Shown here piece by piece: positions 43,427-52,651 of a stretch of 52,709 nt of DNA. A program made the position numbers and the translations under genes. Origin of the DNA: Caldilineaceae bacterium (GTDB lineage Bacteria > Chloroflexota > Anaerolineae > Caldilineales > Caldilineaceae). How positions within the stretch are numbered: position 1 is the stretch's first letter; every line of letters begins with the position of its first letter. Location of the stretch: the NCBI GenBank assembly GCA_026645575.1, contig JAPKMW010000081.1, positions 1 through 52,709 of the forward strand. Direction: 5' to 3'. The notes under the pieces are model-generated. The model did no database searches. It had not been told where the DNA came from and saw nothing but the letters and a program-made list of their open reading frames with translations.

Positions 43427-43989
43427 TATCTACTCTCTTCCTCTATTGTACCGTTGGCTTGCTCTTTGTTGCCGGGAATGACCATCGACGCCAGCGTATA
43501 GGGGCGACGGTCTGCACGCGGTTGATTGCTCATCGCAGTTTGCACAGCGCCCATCAACTGCGCGCGTAAGGCGTCCCGTTCGCCGTCATTCAGATAGAGG
43601 ACAACGTGGTTATAGGTAAGGCCATCCTCTAGGAGATGATCGAGATCGGCTTGTTGCAGATAGGCGCCAAAAGCATCAAACAGCGCAGCGACAAAGATGC
43701 CAAAGTAGCGCAAATGCGCTTCCGGGCTGAGACCGGCCAATTCTTGGGATGTTAAGCGACCGCCGTTTGCCGCTAGCGTATAGGTGCGTTCCACAGCGCC
43801 CCGCACTTCACTCTCCCCAACCACCGCCAGCATCCCGCCATCGACCAGAATTTTGATCTGCCGGTAGAGTGTGGCCTGGGGGATCTCCGGCAACGCTGCC
43901 GCCAACATCGCCGTTGTCATCGCTTTGCCGGCGAGATGAGACAGAATGCGTAGACGCACGGGGTGGATGAGCAGATCGCGTTTTTCCAT
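43426..43989 (-). CDS. ArsR-like winged-helix regulator
   Basis: A protein of about 187 residues. The N-terminal winged helix (HPVRLRILSHLAGKAMTTAM, then LPEIPQATLYRQIKILVDGG) is of the ArsR/HTH_20 type. The C-terminal helical region (about 95-160) has no obvious metal-binding cysteines, so it probably senses a small molecule. The stop overlaps the hydrolase start (TAATG), so it likely controls that gene. The ATG at 43989 is chosen for the fold; TTG codons upstream at 44022 would overlap the operator flank. Twin palindromes lie just upstream. Confidence 0.8.
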   Translation of the reverse strand: MEKRDLLIHPVRLRILSHLAGKAMTTAMLAAALPEIPQATLYRQIKILVDGGMLAVVGESEVRGAVERTYTLAANGGRLTSQELAGLSPEAHLRYFGIFVAALFDAFGAYLQQADLDHLLEDGLTYNHVVLYLNDGERDALRAQLMGAVQTAMSNQPRADRRPYTLASMVIPGNKEQANGTIEEESR

Positions 43990-44024
43990 GAGCACTTTTG
44001 TGACATTTCTTTCTATCAACAACT

Positions 44025-44067
44025 ATTCTCAAATTTAAGAATGGATTTTATTCTCAAATTTGAGAAT
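44025..44067 (-). promoter_or_regulatory. Twin palindromic operators of the ArsR-like regulator
   Basis: ATTCTCAAATTTGAGAAT (44050-44067) is a perfect 18-bp palindrome. ATTCTCAAATTTAAGAAT (44025-44042) differs by one base, and their starts are 25 bp apart. They lie 36-78 bp upstream of the regulator ATG, so autoregulation is likely. Confidence 0.75.
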
Positions 44068-44166
44068 AGTCAAATTTCATCAACCCGCATTCAGCTAACC
44101 ATGAGCCAGGTAAAGCAATTTTTGAGGCAAAGCTTATTGACAAAACAGAACAAGTATTCTATGATT

Positions 44167-44196
44167 TTGTCGGCAACATTTTCGCTGTTGTATGAT
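44167..44196 (+). promoter_or_regulatory. Candidate promoter of the VOC gene
   Basis: TTGTCG (44167-44172), 18-bp spacer, TATGAT (44191-44196), 157 bp before the ATG. The gap between the divergent genes is otherwise AT-rich and featureless apart from the twin operators. Confidence 0.4.
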
Positions 44197-44352
44197 AGAT
44201 GTAACGTAAAAACCTATAATCACGGTAGAGCAATTTGTTTGTATTCATGGATAGCATAGGAAGTAGCCCGTTACCATTGTCGGCAATGTTACTTTCCACT
44301 CATTAGCGCCGTTTCTATCAACTGTAACCGCACCATTTTCCTGGAGGATTCT

Positions 44353-44757
44353 ATGCAAACTAAGTTGGGTCATCTTCAGTTTAGCATCAACGGCAAAAAC
44401 CGCGCTTTCTATCGGGATCTCTTCACCTTTCTGGGCTGGAAAATCTTGTACGAAGCCGAGGGCGCTCTCGGCTTGGGCGACAGTAACCAAACGAGCCTCT
44501 GGTTTAGCGACGCGCCCAAAGACGTGACCAATGATTACGACGGCCCCGGTCTCAACCACTTTGCTATTCATACCAGCAGCCAAGCCGAAGTCGATCAAGC
44601 CGCTGCCTACTTGACCGAACGGGGCATTCCCCACCTCTTTGACACGCCCCGCCACCGCCCCGAATTTTCCGGCGGCGACAACACCTACTACCAAGTGATG
44701 TTTGAAACGCCTGACCGCATTTTGGGCGAAATTGTCTACATTGGCCCCAAGCAGTAA
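44353..44757 (+). CDS. VOC-superfamily (glyoxalase/dioxygenase-like) protein
   Basis: A 134-residue single-module VOC protein: GHLQFSINGKNRAFYRDLFT at the start, SLWFSDAP strand, GLNHFAIHTSSQAEVDQAAA and YYQVMFETPDRILGEIVYIG at the end. Metal-ligand positions are partly kept (His7, His-x at LNHFA, Glu near the end). The substrate is unknown. The ATG follows CTGGAGGATTCT. The DUF1697 gene begins 1 bp after its stop. Confidence 0.85.
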   Translation: MQTKLGHLQFSINGKNRAFYRDLFTFLGWKILYEAEGALGLGDSNQTSLWFSDAPKDVTNDYDGPGLNHFAIHTSSQAEVDQAAAYLTERGIPHLFDTPRHRPEFSGGDNTYYQVMFETPDRILGEIVYIGPKQ

Positions 44758-44758
44758 G

Positions 44759-45304
44759 ATGAATACCTACATCGGGCTTTTGCGCGGGATCAACGTGGGC
44801 GGGAATAATAAGCTGCCCATGAAGGAACTTGTCGTCCTGTTGCAAGGGCTGGGCTTGCAACAAGTCAAAACCTATATCCAAAGTGGGAATGTGGTTTTCC
44901 AAAGCGACCGCACGGATTGCGCTGCTCTGTGTCGTGAGATCACGGCGGCCATTGACAAAAGTCACGGTTTTGCGCCACAACTTTTTATTCTGACCATCGC
45001 TGAATTACAAGCCGCAATCGCCGCTAACCCTTTTCCCGAAGGCGAAAACGAGCCGAAGTCGCTCCATCTCTTTTTCTTGGATGCGACGCCGGCCAATCCT
45101 GATTGGCAAAAAGTGGAAGCACTCAAAGCGCCCAACGAACGTTTCGCGCTCATTGGCAAGGTCTTCTATTTGCACGCGCCCGACGGGATTGGCCGTTCTC
45201 AACTGGCGGAGAAATTTAATCGGGGGTGGGGCGTGGGCATCACCGCCCGTAATTGGCGGACAGTCAGTGAGATCGCGCAGATGGCCGCAGCCCTGGCCGC
45301 ATAA
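44759..45304 (+). CDS. DUF1697 protein
   Basis: A 181-residue protein with the DUF1697 opening YIGLLRGINVGGNNKLPMKE, then YIQSGNVVFQSDRTD and LTARNWRTV-like end (GITARNWRTVSEIAQMA). The function of the family is unknown. The ATG at 44759 follows the VOC stop; the frame open from 44702 lies inside the VOC gene and lacks family sequence. It is probably co-transcribed with VOC. Confidence 0.88.
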   Translation: MNTYIGLLRGINVGGNNKLPMKELVVLLQGLGLQQVKTYIQSGNVVFQSDRTDCAALCREITAAIDKSHGFAPQLFILTIAELQAAIAANPFPEGENEPKSLHLFFLDATPANPDWQKVEALKAPNERFALIGKVFYLHAPDGIGRSQLAEKFNRGWGVGITARNWRTVSEIAQMAAALAA

Positions 45305-45318
45305 TCTTTGCATGAGAT

Positions 45319-45410
45319 TTCAGGGGTACAGACGCAGATTTAGGTGGCGCGGATCACGGGCTTCTGTAGAAAAATCAGCGTTTCCTGGATCCGCATCTGT
45401 ACCCCCTGAA
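45319..45410 (+). terminator. Long imperfect hairpin after the DUF1697 gene
   Basis: TTCAGGGGTACAGACGCAGA (45319-45338) pairs imperfectly with the sequence ending ATCTGTACCCCCTGAA (45395-45410). Inner words GGATC and GATCC also pair. It resembles the 27156-27217 element in style (GCGGATC words). Confidence 0.55.
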
Positions 45411-45446
45411 CCATGTCCAATTTTTCATTTGACCGAGGAGGAATCA

Positions 45447-45962
45447 GTGTCAAACCAAAATGCAATTAATCTGTTACGTGAACAGTACAAGCAATCCCAT
45501 CAGTGGTTACAGGGCACTATGCAAGGCGTCGATGCGCAGGTCGCCCATTACCAGCCGGGCGGTTCAGTCAGTCCGATTGCCGGTCATGCGGCCCATGCGG
45601 TGACGGGTGTCGATTTCTTGATTTTGAGTACCGTCGGGGGTCAGCCCCCCTTGTTGGCCACCAGCTTTGCCGGCAAGACGGGTGTGAGCAAGCCCAGCCA
45701 GGATGGCGACTGGTTGGGGACTGATCGTGGCGTGGTGATGAACGTGGCCGAATTTGCGGCTTACCAGGAGGCTGTCTTTGCCGCCGTCGATCAATGGCTG
45801 GCTGGCATACAGGACAGTGAACTGGCGCGTGAAGTGGAGTCCTCCTTTGGCAAATTCACCGTTGGCTGGTGGCTCAACACCATGCTCCTCAATACCTATA
45901 GTCACACCGGCGAAATTGCCGCCATCAAAGGGTTGCAGGGGTTGAAGGGGTATCCTTTCTAA
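45447..45962 (+). CDS. DinB-family metal-dependent helical protein
   Basis: A 171-residue four-helix-bundle protein. The metal-site pattern is partly visible: LREQYKQSHQWLQGTMQGV (first helix), PIAGHAAHAVTGVDFLI (His), and LLNTYSHTGEIAAIKGLQGL (final His-x3-E). Some DinB proteins are thiol transferases; the function here is unknown. The GTG at 45447 follows GAGGAGGAATCA; the long frame upstream to 45081 runs through the DUF1697 gene and the hairpin. Confidence 0.8.
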   Translation: MSNQNAINLLREQYKQSHQWLQGTMQGVDAQVAHYQPGGSVSPIAGHAAHAVTGVDFLILSTVGGQPPLLATSFAGKTGVSKPSQDGDWLGTDRGVVMNVAEFAAYQEAVFAAVDQWLAGIQDSELAREVESSFGKFTVGWWLNTMLLNTYSHTGEIAAIKGLQGLKGYPF

Positions 45963-45981
45963 ACTAACTTTTACAGTTGTT

Positions 45982-46030
45982 GAATTTGTGCGAAAATCGT
46001 CATTCATGATGACGATTTTCGCACAAATTC
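45982..46030. terminator. Bidirectional terminator between dinB-like and opp genes
   Basis: 22-bp perfect arms (45982-46003 and 46009-46030; GAATTTGTGCGAAAATCGTC) with a 5-bp loop. It lies between convergent genes. Confidence 0.85.
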
Positions 46031-46039
46031 AACCTTCGC

Positions 46040-48142
46040 TCACCCATGAATCCCCACGAGATCCAATTCATGGACACGGTGGCAACTGACCTGCCGTTGG
46101 TCGGCCAGGGTTTGCAACGGGGGACTTTCGCGGCGGCACTGCTCGACGGCAAAGGCGCAGCGCGGGTGAAAGTAACAGCCGGTGGGCGGATTGGCCGGGT
46201 TGGCGACTTCGCCCTGAAGGGGAGTGCGCTTCTGGCGTTGGCCCGGATCCGCTTTGGGCAGCGAAGCCAAGAGCGCGGCCGTGTAGGGGTGCTTGGGCGC
46301 GGTGAATAGTTGCTGCGGCGTGGCCACCTCGACAATTTTGGCCACATACATAACCACCACGCGATCACTCACCTGATTGACCACACTCAGATCGTGCGAG
46401 ACAAAGAGATAGGTCAAGCCTAATTCTTCCTGTAAATCCAGCATCAAATTGAGTACCTGCGCCTGCACCGAAACATCCAGCGCCGAGACCGCTTCATCGG
46501 CCACAATAAAGCGCGGGTTGAGGGCCAGGGCGCGCGCAATGCCAATGCGCTGGCGTTGTCCGCCGCTAAAGGCATGGGGAAAGCGATCCATATATTCCGG
46601 GCGCAGCCCCACCTGACGCAAAAGCTGCTCCACCCGATCTTGCCGCTCCGCTCGACTGCGCACCCCATTGACCAACAGCGGTTCGCCCACGACATCAAAG
46701 ACGGTCATGCGTGGGTTGAGCGAGGAGAAGGGGTCTTGAAAGATCATCTGCATGTCGCGCCGCAGGGGCCGGATCTGCGCCTGACTCATGTGCGCCAGAT
46801 CCACAGTGACATTATCGCGCGTGCGTAGCAAAATTTCGCCGCTGGTCGGCTCAATGGCGCGCAGCACACAGCGGGCCGTCGTCGTCTTGCCGCAGCCACT
46901 CTCGCCCACCAAACTGAGCGTCTCTCCCTGGTTGAGCCTAAAGCTGATCTGGTCAACAGCGCGCACATGACCGACCACACGGCGCAGAAAGCCCTTTTGA
47001 ATAGGGAAGAACTTGGTGAGATTCTTCACCTCCAGCAGCGTCGTGGTTGCTTCGCTTCGCCCTTTGGTGGTCGGCGCCTCCGTCCCATTTACCACCTGAA
47101 CCACCGGCGCTGCCGCAACCGATGGCTGCGGTTTTGTGTGATCATACAAAAAGCAACTGACCCGCTGTTCAGCGGTTAGTTCCAGCAGTGCCGGTTCGGT
47201 GCGCTCACAGACACCCGGCATAAAGGAGGGGCAGCGCGGATGAAAGGCGCAGCCGGTGGGGCGGTTGAGCGGGTGGGGGATCGACCCCTGGATCGACGGC
47301 AGCCGGGTGCGCGATGGGCTGTAGATATTGGGCATAGAGGTCATCAGCGCACGGGTGTAGGGGTGTTTGGGCGCATGAAAGATCTCCTTGACCGGCGCCT
47401 CCTCGACGACGCGCCCCAGATACATCACCGCCACATCATCGGCAATCTCAGCAATCACCCCCAAGTCATGGGTGATAAAGATGATTGCCATGTGATGTTC
47501 TTCTTGCAATTCACGCAGCAAGTCGAGAATCTGCGCTTGCGTGGTGACATCCAGCGCAGTGGAAGGTTCATCGGCAATCAGGATGCGCGGGTTACAGCAG
47601 AGGGCCATCGCGATCATCGCACGCTGCCGCAGGCCGCCGCTCAGTTGATAGGGGTATTCATTCATCCGTTGCGCCGCGTTGGGCATGTGGACGCGCTGTA
47701 ACCAATCCACGGCCAATTCCTGGGCGGCCCGTTTGCTGATCGGCTGGTGCAAGCGAATCGCCTCGGTAATCTGATTGCCAATCGTATGTACCGGGCTAAA
47801 GGAGGTCATCGGCTCCTGAAAGATCAGACCAATATCGCCGCCGCGAATCGCTTTCATTTCTGAGCCTTCGGGGTCAAGCTGCGCCAGGTCGATTGGCTTG
47901 GCCTGGTTGTCCGGCTGATAGTGTAAAGCGCCGCCCACAATCCGCCCCGGCGGATCGATCAGTTGCAACAGCGCACGCGTGGTGACGCTTTTGCCACAAC
48001 CGCTTTCGCCGACAATCCCCAAGGTGCGCCCCAAATGCACATCAAAACTCGCCCCATCGACGGCGCGCACCACACCTTCCTTCAGCGCAAAATGCACTTT
48101 GAGGTCACGGACAGCGAGGATGGGGTCGTTGTATTTCGACAA
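46040..48142 (-). CDS. Oligopeptide ABC importer, fused two-domain ATPase (OppD-OppF type)
   Basis: About 700 residues with two complete ATPase domains in one chain. The first has [34 protein letters not shown] and an oligo_HPY tail with [18 protein letters not shown]. The second has [34 protein letters not shown] and [14 protein letters not shown]. Both sites look catalytic. In many operons these are separate OppD and OppF; fusion is common in this group. I prefer the TTG at 48142 (CAGGAG upstream); the ATG at 48208 would make the protein begin inside the palindrome at 48164-48230. Last gene of the operon. Confidence 0.85.
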   Translation of the reverse strand: MSKYNDPILAVRDLKVHFALKEGVVRAVDGASFDVHLGRTLGIVGESGCGKSVTTRALLQLIDPPGRIVGGALHYQPDNQAKPIDLAQLDPEGSEMKAIRGGDIGLIFQEPMTSFSPVHTIGNQITEAIRLHQPISKRAAQELAVDWLQRVHMPNAAQRMNEYPYQLSGGLRQRAMIAMALCCNPRILIADEPSTALDVTTQAQILDLLRELQEEHHMAIIFITHDLGVIAEIADDVAVMYLGRVVEEAPVKEIFHAPKHPYTRALMTSMPNIYSPSRTRLPSIQGSIPHPLNRPTGCAFHPRCPSFMPGVCERTEPALLELTAEQRVSCFLYDHTKPQPSVAAAPVVQVVNGTEAPTTKGRSEATTTLLEVKNLTKFFPIQKGFLRRVVGHVRAVDQISFRLNQGETLSLVGESGCGKTTTARCVLRAIEPTSGEILLRTRDNVTVDLAHMSQAQIRPLRRDMQMIFQDPFSSLNPRMTVFDVVGEPLLVNGVRSRAERQDRVEQLLRQVGLRPEYMDRFPHAFSGGQRQRIGIARALALNPRFIVADEAVSALDVSVQAQVLNLMLDLQEELGLTYLFVSHDLSVVNQVSDRVVVMYVAKIVEVATPQQLFTAPKHPYTAALLASLPKADPGQRQKRTPLQGEVANPANPPTGCYFHPRCAFAVEQCRRESPPLQTLADQRQVSCHRVHELDLVGIHG

Positions 48143-48163
48143 GATGTGAACTCCTGACAAGGT

Positions 48164-48230
48164 GACAAGGTGACAGGGTGCCCCGGTGACTGAGCTTGTC
48201 GAAGTCACCGGGGCACCCTGTTACCTTGTC
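48164..48230. repeat. Palindrome between opp permease and ATPase genes
   Basis: 28-bp arms (48164-48191 and 48203-48230) with one mismatch, made of GACAAGGTGACAGGGTG followed by CCCCGGTGACT; the loop is GAGCTTGTCGA. It is 2 bp past the upstream permease stop and could tune expression within the operon. Confidence 0.85.
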
Positions 48231-48231
48231 A

Positions 48232-49371
48232 TTAATTACTATACGGGTCTGCTGCGTCGCGCAGGCCATCGCCCAGGAAGTTAAAGGCCAGGATGGCGAT
48301 GATGACCGGCACGGCGGGGATCAATAGCCAGGGGGTGATGGCGACGCTCTGGATATTCTGGGCGGCTTGTAGCAGTGTTCCCCAACTGATCGCCGGCGGA
48401 CGTAAGCCCAAACCCAGAAAGCTCAACGACGTTTCACTGACAATCATGGCCGGAATCGCCAGCGTCACGGCGGCGATGATATGGCTGTAGAAGGAGGGGA
48501 GCATGTGGGCAAAAATAATGCGCCAGGGTTTTGCGCCCGCCAACATGGCCGCCGCCACAAAATCTTCCTCCCGCAGCGCCAGAAAGCGCCCGCGCACGAC
48601 GCGCGCCAGGTCGGTCCAGGCAAAGAGCGAGATAATCACCGTAATGGCAAAATAGACCTGGAGAACCGTCCACTGGCGGGGCAGCGCCGCTGCCAGCCCC
48701 ATCCAGAGCGGAATGGTCGGCACGGCGCGTATAATTTCGATGACCCGTTGGATCGCCGTATCAATCGCGCCGCCGTAATAGCCGGAGATACCACCCAAGA
48801 TGATGCCCAGGACCAGGCTCAGGCCGACCCCCACCAGCCCAACGCTCAACGAGACGCGCGTCCCCAACATCAGGCGCGACCAGAGATCACGCCCCTGTAC
48901 ATCAGTGCCAAGCAGAAAGAGCGTCTCTTCCGGTTTGTAGCCGTCGCCCACACCAATCAAATGGCGATTGGTGGGGAAAAGGCCCAAAAAGCGATAGGAG
49001 TAGCCGGTGGTAAAAAAGCGGATCGGCACCTTGATGTTACAATCCGGCTTGTAAACCTTCTTATAGGTTTGCGGGTCGCGCTGGCCGGTCAAGGCGCAAA
49101 CATGGGGCGACCATTGCCCGTTGTCCAAGAACTTGATCGGCTGGGGCGGCATCAGATTTAAGATGGCGTTGGAAAACTCTGGGTCGGTGATCGCCAGGAA
49201 ATCCGCCCCCAAGGCCGCCAGATAGAAGAGCAGAATCACCACCCCGGAGACCATCGCTAACCGATGTTTGCGAAAGCGCCACCAGATCAATTGGCGCTGC
49301 GAGGCCACACTAACCCGATCTTCTGCCGCACTGCCGCCGACTGCGGGCAAGCCCGCTTCACTGATTGCCAT
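48232..49371 (-). CDS. Oligopeptide ABC importer permease (OppC-like)
   Basis: A 379-residue permease with an N-terminal OppC_N segment (WWRFRKHRLAMVSGVVILLF, first helix), an enlarged extracytoplasmic insert (about 65-150), and five further helices. The conserved coupling motif is AAAMLAGAKPWRIIFAHMLP. The C-terminus reads FNFLGDGLRDAADPYSN, typical of DppC/OppC. The insert makes it longer than the usual 290-300 residues. It lies 7 bp after the OppB-like gene. Confidence 0.9.
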   Translation of the reverse strand: MAISEAGLPAVGGSAAEDRVSVASQRQLIWWRFRKHRLAMVSGVVILLFYLAALGADFLAITDPEFSNAILNLMPPQPIKFLDNGQWSPHVCALTGQRDPQTYKKVYKPDCNIKVPIRFFTTGYSYRFLGLFPTNRHLIGVGDGYKPEETLFLLGTDVQGRDLWSRLMLGTRVSLSVGLVGVGLSLVLGIILGGISGYYGGAIDTAIQRVIEIIRAVPTIPLWMGLAAALPRQWTVLQVYFAITVIISLFAWTDLARVVRGRFLALREEDFVAAAMLAGAKPWRIIFAHMLPSFYSHIIAAVTLAIPAMIVSETSLSFLGLGLRPPAISWGTLLQAAQNIQSVAITPWLLIPAVPVIIAILAFNFLGDGLRDAADPYSN

Positions 49372-49378
49372 CGTTGCT

Positions 49379-50365
49379 TTATCCCTCCAACTTGATACGG
49401 GGGTCGGCCCAGATCAATAGTAGGTCCGACAGAAAGGTGCCGACCACGGTCATAATGCCGATGAGCATGATAATGCCGCCGGCCAGAAACATATCCTGTG
49501 ACAAGAGCGACCGCAACAGGATCGGCCCGACCGTGGGCAGGCTCAACACCACCGAGACAATGACGCTGCCGGAGACCAGGTAGGGCCACACATAGGCGGT
49601 GACGCTGATCACCGGGTTGAGCGCCAGCCGCACCGGATATTTGAGAATCAAGCGCCAGCCTGAAAGCCCTTTGGCGCGCGCCGTGATCACATAGGGTTTG
49701 CGCAATTCATCCAGCACATTGGCGCGCGTAATGCGCATAATCTGCGCCGTCCCTGCCGTCCCTAGAATTACCACCGGCAGCCAGAGGTGTTGCAGCAGAT
49801 CCAGCACGCGCCCCCAACTCCATTCTGCCGAGAGATAATTGGGCGAAAAGAGACCGCCCACACTGAGGCCAAAGACCGAAAAGCCCACCCACATGAGCAA
49901 CAGCGCCAGCAGAAAGTTGGGAATCGCCAACCCGATCACGCCGACAAAGGTGAAAATGTAATCCCAGATCGAATATTGGCGCACTGCCGAGAAGATGCCA
50001 ATCGGGATCGCCAGCACCCAGGTAAAGAGGACGGAAACAAAGGCCAGGATGATCGTCAAAAAGAGCCGCTCGCCGATCACCTCTTTGACCGGTTTCTGAT
50101 GCTCAAACGAAAAACCATAATCGCCCGTCACCATCCGCTGCATCCAGAGGTAATATTGATAGTAGATCGGGCGATCCAGCCCATAATAGGCGCGTAGATT
50201 CTCCGCCTCGGACATGTTAAGCGATGACCCCTGCGCCGAAAGCTGGGCCAGATAGGCCGTCACATAGTCCCCAGGCGGCAACTGAATGATCACAAAAGAA
50301 ACCACAGAAACGGCCCAGATGGTGACAATGGCCCAGCCGAGCCGACGGATGAGATAGGCTAACAT
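49379..50365 (-). CDS. Oligopeptide ABC importer permease (OppB-like)
   Basis: A 328-residue permease of normal length: N-terminus LIRRLGWAIVTIWAVSVVSF, six helices, and EAA loop RAKGLSGWRLILKYPVRLAL. The C-terminus is LLLIWADPRIKLEG. It forms the transmembrane channel with the OppC-like protein. It lies downstream of the solute-binding protein gene, from which it is separated by a repeat block. Confidence 0.9.
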   Translation of the reverse strand: MLAYLIRRLGWAIVTIWAVSVVSFVIIQLPPGDYVTAYLAQLSAQGSSLNMSEAENLRAYYGLDRPIYYQYYLWMQRMVTGDYGFSFEHQKPVKEVIGERLFLTIILAFVSVLFTWVLAIPIGIFSAVRQYSIWDYIFTFVGVIGLAIPNFLLALLLMWVGFSVFGLSVGGLFSPNYLSAEWSWGRVLDLLQHLWLPVVILGTAGTAQIMRITRANVLDELRKPYVITARAKGLSGWRLILKYPVRLALNPVISVTAYVWPYLVSGSVIVSVVLSLPTVGPILLRSLLSQDMFLAGGIIMLIGIMTVVGTFLSDLLLIWADPRIKLEG

Positions 50366-50380
50366 GGAACTTCCTTAGCT

Positions 50381-50449
50381 GGTAGACAGGTAGACAGGTA
50401 AACAGGTAGACACGTCCTACTTCCCTGTGTACCTGTCTACCTGTTTACC
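50381..50449. repeat. GGTAGACA-word palindrome after the solute-binding protein gene
   Basis: GGTAGACAGGTAGACAGGTA is repeated in tandem. The side at 50397-50411 (GGTAAACAGGTAGAC) pairs with GTCTACCTGTTTACC (50435-50449). It abuts the stop codon of the binding protein gene and may reduce read-through into the permeases. Confidence 0.8.
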
Positions 50450-52543
50450 CTACGGCGTCTCGTCGTCTGTAATATACCACGTTTCGGGATAGGTGTTGCC
50501 GGGGGATTGGCCGACGGTGGTGAAGGGGAAGCCGACGGCCAGGTTGTGGAAATTGTTCTTGACAATGGCGGTCCAGGCCGGCGTGCCGGTGACGGTGCCA
50601 ATGTAGAAGACATTTTCACAACTGAGTTTGCGGATGGTCATGCCGGCTTCGGTGCGCTGGTCACGGGGGAGTTTGGAGCCGGCTTCATAGGCCAGTTGCT
50701 GTTCGCGGATCGGCCCGGTTGGCTCCTTCCAGACACTGTTGTCTTGGAACCATTGGCCGGACATTGGCCCGGTGCCGCTCTCCCAAGTATAGGCAAAGAC
50801 ATGGTTAGGGAAGAGGAAGACCCCTTCCGAGTTGTCGGCGCCCCAGAAGTTGGTCATCGTATCATTGTTAGTCAAGCGGGTGTTGCGCAGGCTGCGTTCG
50901 ACTGCCTGCACTTCGCCGGCAATGCCCAAATTCTTTTTCCACTGCTGGGCAAACATTTCGCCAATGCCCGGATAATCGACAAAGGCGCCGGAGACGGCCA
51001 TCATCTCGACCACCAACCGTTTGCCACTGGGTAGCAGCCGGAAGCCCTCACCATCCTTCTTATCCAACCCAATCGAGTCGAGCAGACGGTTGGCTTCTTC
51101 AGCATCGAGCGTGCTGTAGAGTTGATCATATTCCTCGCCGGGAGCATAGGGTGGATCCGGCCAGGCACAGGGCGAAGCTGGGCGGCCCAACCCCAAGAAG
51201 AACGCCTCGTTAATCTGGTCGCGCTCAATGCCCATGGAGAGCGCCCGCCGGAAATCAGCATTTTTGATAAATTCGGCCATCTCGGCGTCTTTGTCATAAT
51301 CCTGGTTAAAGGCCAACGCCACGGCAGAACCGCCGCGGCTGCGGAAGAACTGAACGCGGTAGTCGCCCTGCTCGGCATTTTCCAGGAAGACCGGCAGCTT
51401 GGAGACATCAATATGGCGCGCCTGCATATCATACTCACCGGCAATCGCCTTGAGGTTGAGCACTTCCAGATTTTCGGCCAGGGTCAAGACAATGCGGTCA
51501 AGATAGGGGAGCTGGTTGCCTTCGGTGTCCACAGCCCAGTAATAGGGGTTGCGTTCCAGGATCACTTGCTGATCGGCAAAGCTGGTTGTGGGCATCCAGG
51601 CCGTGGTCACGGGTGATTCCGGGTTTAGGTTAGGGTCGTTCATAAAGCAGAAGAACTTGGCCCAATTGTCAAAGCCCTTCTCTTTCGCCATTGCTTCCAC
51701 CGCTTCCAAGCCGGCATACTTGGCATGGAACTGCTCCATATAATGTTTGGGCGAAAAACCGCCGCTACAGGGGTCAAGTTGCGCATAGTGACCATTGACC
51801 GTGAGGCCGGCGATCAGCTCTAAAAAGGTGCCATAGGGTTGTTTGAAGGTAACCTTGTAGCTGTAGTCGTCGATCTTTTCCCAGACGCCGATCTCGCCGC
51901 CGGCTTTGGTCCAGCCTTGTTTGGCCGGCACCAGGTCGTCATTGAGCAAGATGTCTTCATACCAGAACATGATGTCATCCGCCGTAAAAGGTGCGCCATC
52001 AGACCATTTCATGCCTTCGCGCAAGTGGAAGGTGAACTCGGTGTTGTCGGCATTCGCCTCGACTGATTTGGCAATGTGGGGCTGGACGGTCGTCATGCCG
52101 GTGTCCCAAAAGAGGATGTGATTTTTTAGCATCCGTTCGGCATTCTGGTGATCCGCCGGCCCGGTGAAGGCGCCATTGAGGGTGCCGCCGTAGACGCCGA
52201 TCTGCTCTGATGGTTTCAAAACCATCGGTTCCGTGGGCAGCCGTTCCGCCACGGGGGGCAGTTCGCCCGCGGCCACCTTTTCGGCCAACATGGGCGCTTC
52301 CTGGAAGGTGGCGGGAATGGCATCAAAGACTTGTTCCGGGAATTTGGCGACCGAGTCATCAATGATGAAGGGATTGGCCGGTTCGGCCGGCGGCGCGGCT
52401 TCGGCGGCTGGCGCCGTGGTGGCCGCGGCGGCTGGGGCGGCTGCATCCGGCGCGGTAGGAGCTGTTCCCCCTGCACCGCCACAAGCGGACAAGAGCAGCG
52501 TCGCTACAACAAGCAACGCGAGAAACTTCGACTTTGGTTGCAT
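50450..52543 (-). CDS. Peptide ABC importer solute-binding lipoprotein (SBP family 5)
   Basis: A 697-residue lipoprotein. The signal peptide ends LLLSACGGAGG with lipid-modified Cys21. A low-complexity Ala/Pro linker (about 25-60) leads to a family 5 domain: YGGTLNGAF, HLREGMKWSDGAPFTADDIM (the family signature), DRIVLTLAENLEVLNLKAIAGEYD, and FRRALSMGIERDQINEAFFLG. It captures peptides or other ligands outside the membrane for the OppBC channel. At nearly 700 residues it is larger than typical DppA/OppA (about 540), closer to the big TmSBP-type binders. The ATG follows AAAGGAGAATAGCAT. First gene of the operon. Confidence 0.9.
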   Translation of the reverse strand: MQPKSKFLALLVVATLLLSACGGAGGTAPTAPDAAAPAAAATTAPAAEAAPPAEPANPFIIDDSVAKFPEQVFDAIPATFQEAPMLAEKVAAGELPPVAERLPTEPMVLKPSEQIGVYGGTLNGAFTGPADHQNAERMLKNHILFWDTGMTTVQPHIAKSVEANADNTEFTFHLREGMKWSDGAPFTADDIMFWYEDILLNDDLVPAKQGWTKAGGEIGVWEKIDDYSYKVTFKQPYGTFLELIAGLTVNGHYAQLDPCSGGFSPKHYMEQFHAKYAGLEAVEAMAKEKGFDNWAKFFCFMNDPNLNPESPVTTAWMPTTSFADQQVILERNPYYWAVDTEGNQLPYLDRIVLTLAENLEVLNLKAIAGEYDMQARHIDVSKLPVFLENAEQGDYRVQFFRSRGGSAVALAFNQDYDKDAEMAEFIKNADFRRALSMGIERDQINEAFFLGLGRPASPCAWPDPPYAPGEEYDQLYSTLDAEEANRLLDSIGLDKKDGEGFRLLPSGKRLVVEMMAVSGAFVDYPGIGEMFAQQWKKNLGIAGEVQAVERSLRNTRLTNNDTMTNFWGADNSEGVFLFPNHVFAYTWESGTGPMSGQWFQDNSVWKEPTGPIREQQLAYEAGSKLPRDQRTEAGMTIRKLSCENVFYIGTVTGTPAWTAIVKNNFHNLAVGFPFTTVGQSPGNTYPETWYITDDETP

Positions 52544-52651
52544 ATGCTATTCTCCTTTGGTTTGAAGTCAAGCTGAATTGACCGACAAGTAGCGGATGAC
52601 CCTCTACGGATTGTGTTTGCTATTGACCGGTATCTAATGAAATTTAAGAAT

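Noticed and set aside
45081..45446. N-terminal extension of the DinB-family gene
   Set aside because: It overlaps the DUF1697 gene in another frame and crosses a hairpin; GTG at 45447 has a strong ribosome site.
48143..48208. Upstream ATG start of the fused Opp ATPase
   Set aside because: The added residues are translated from the 48164-48230 palindrome and are unlike family N-termini.
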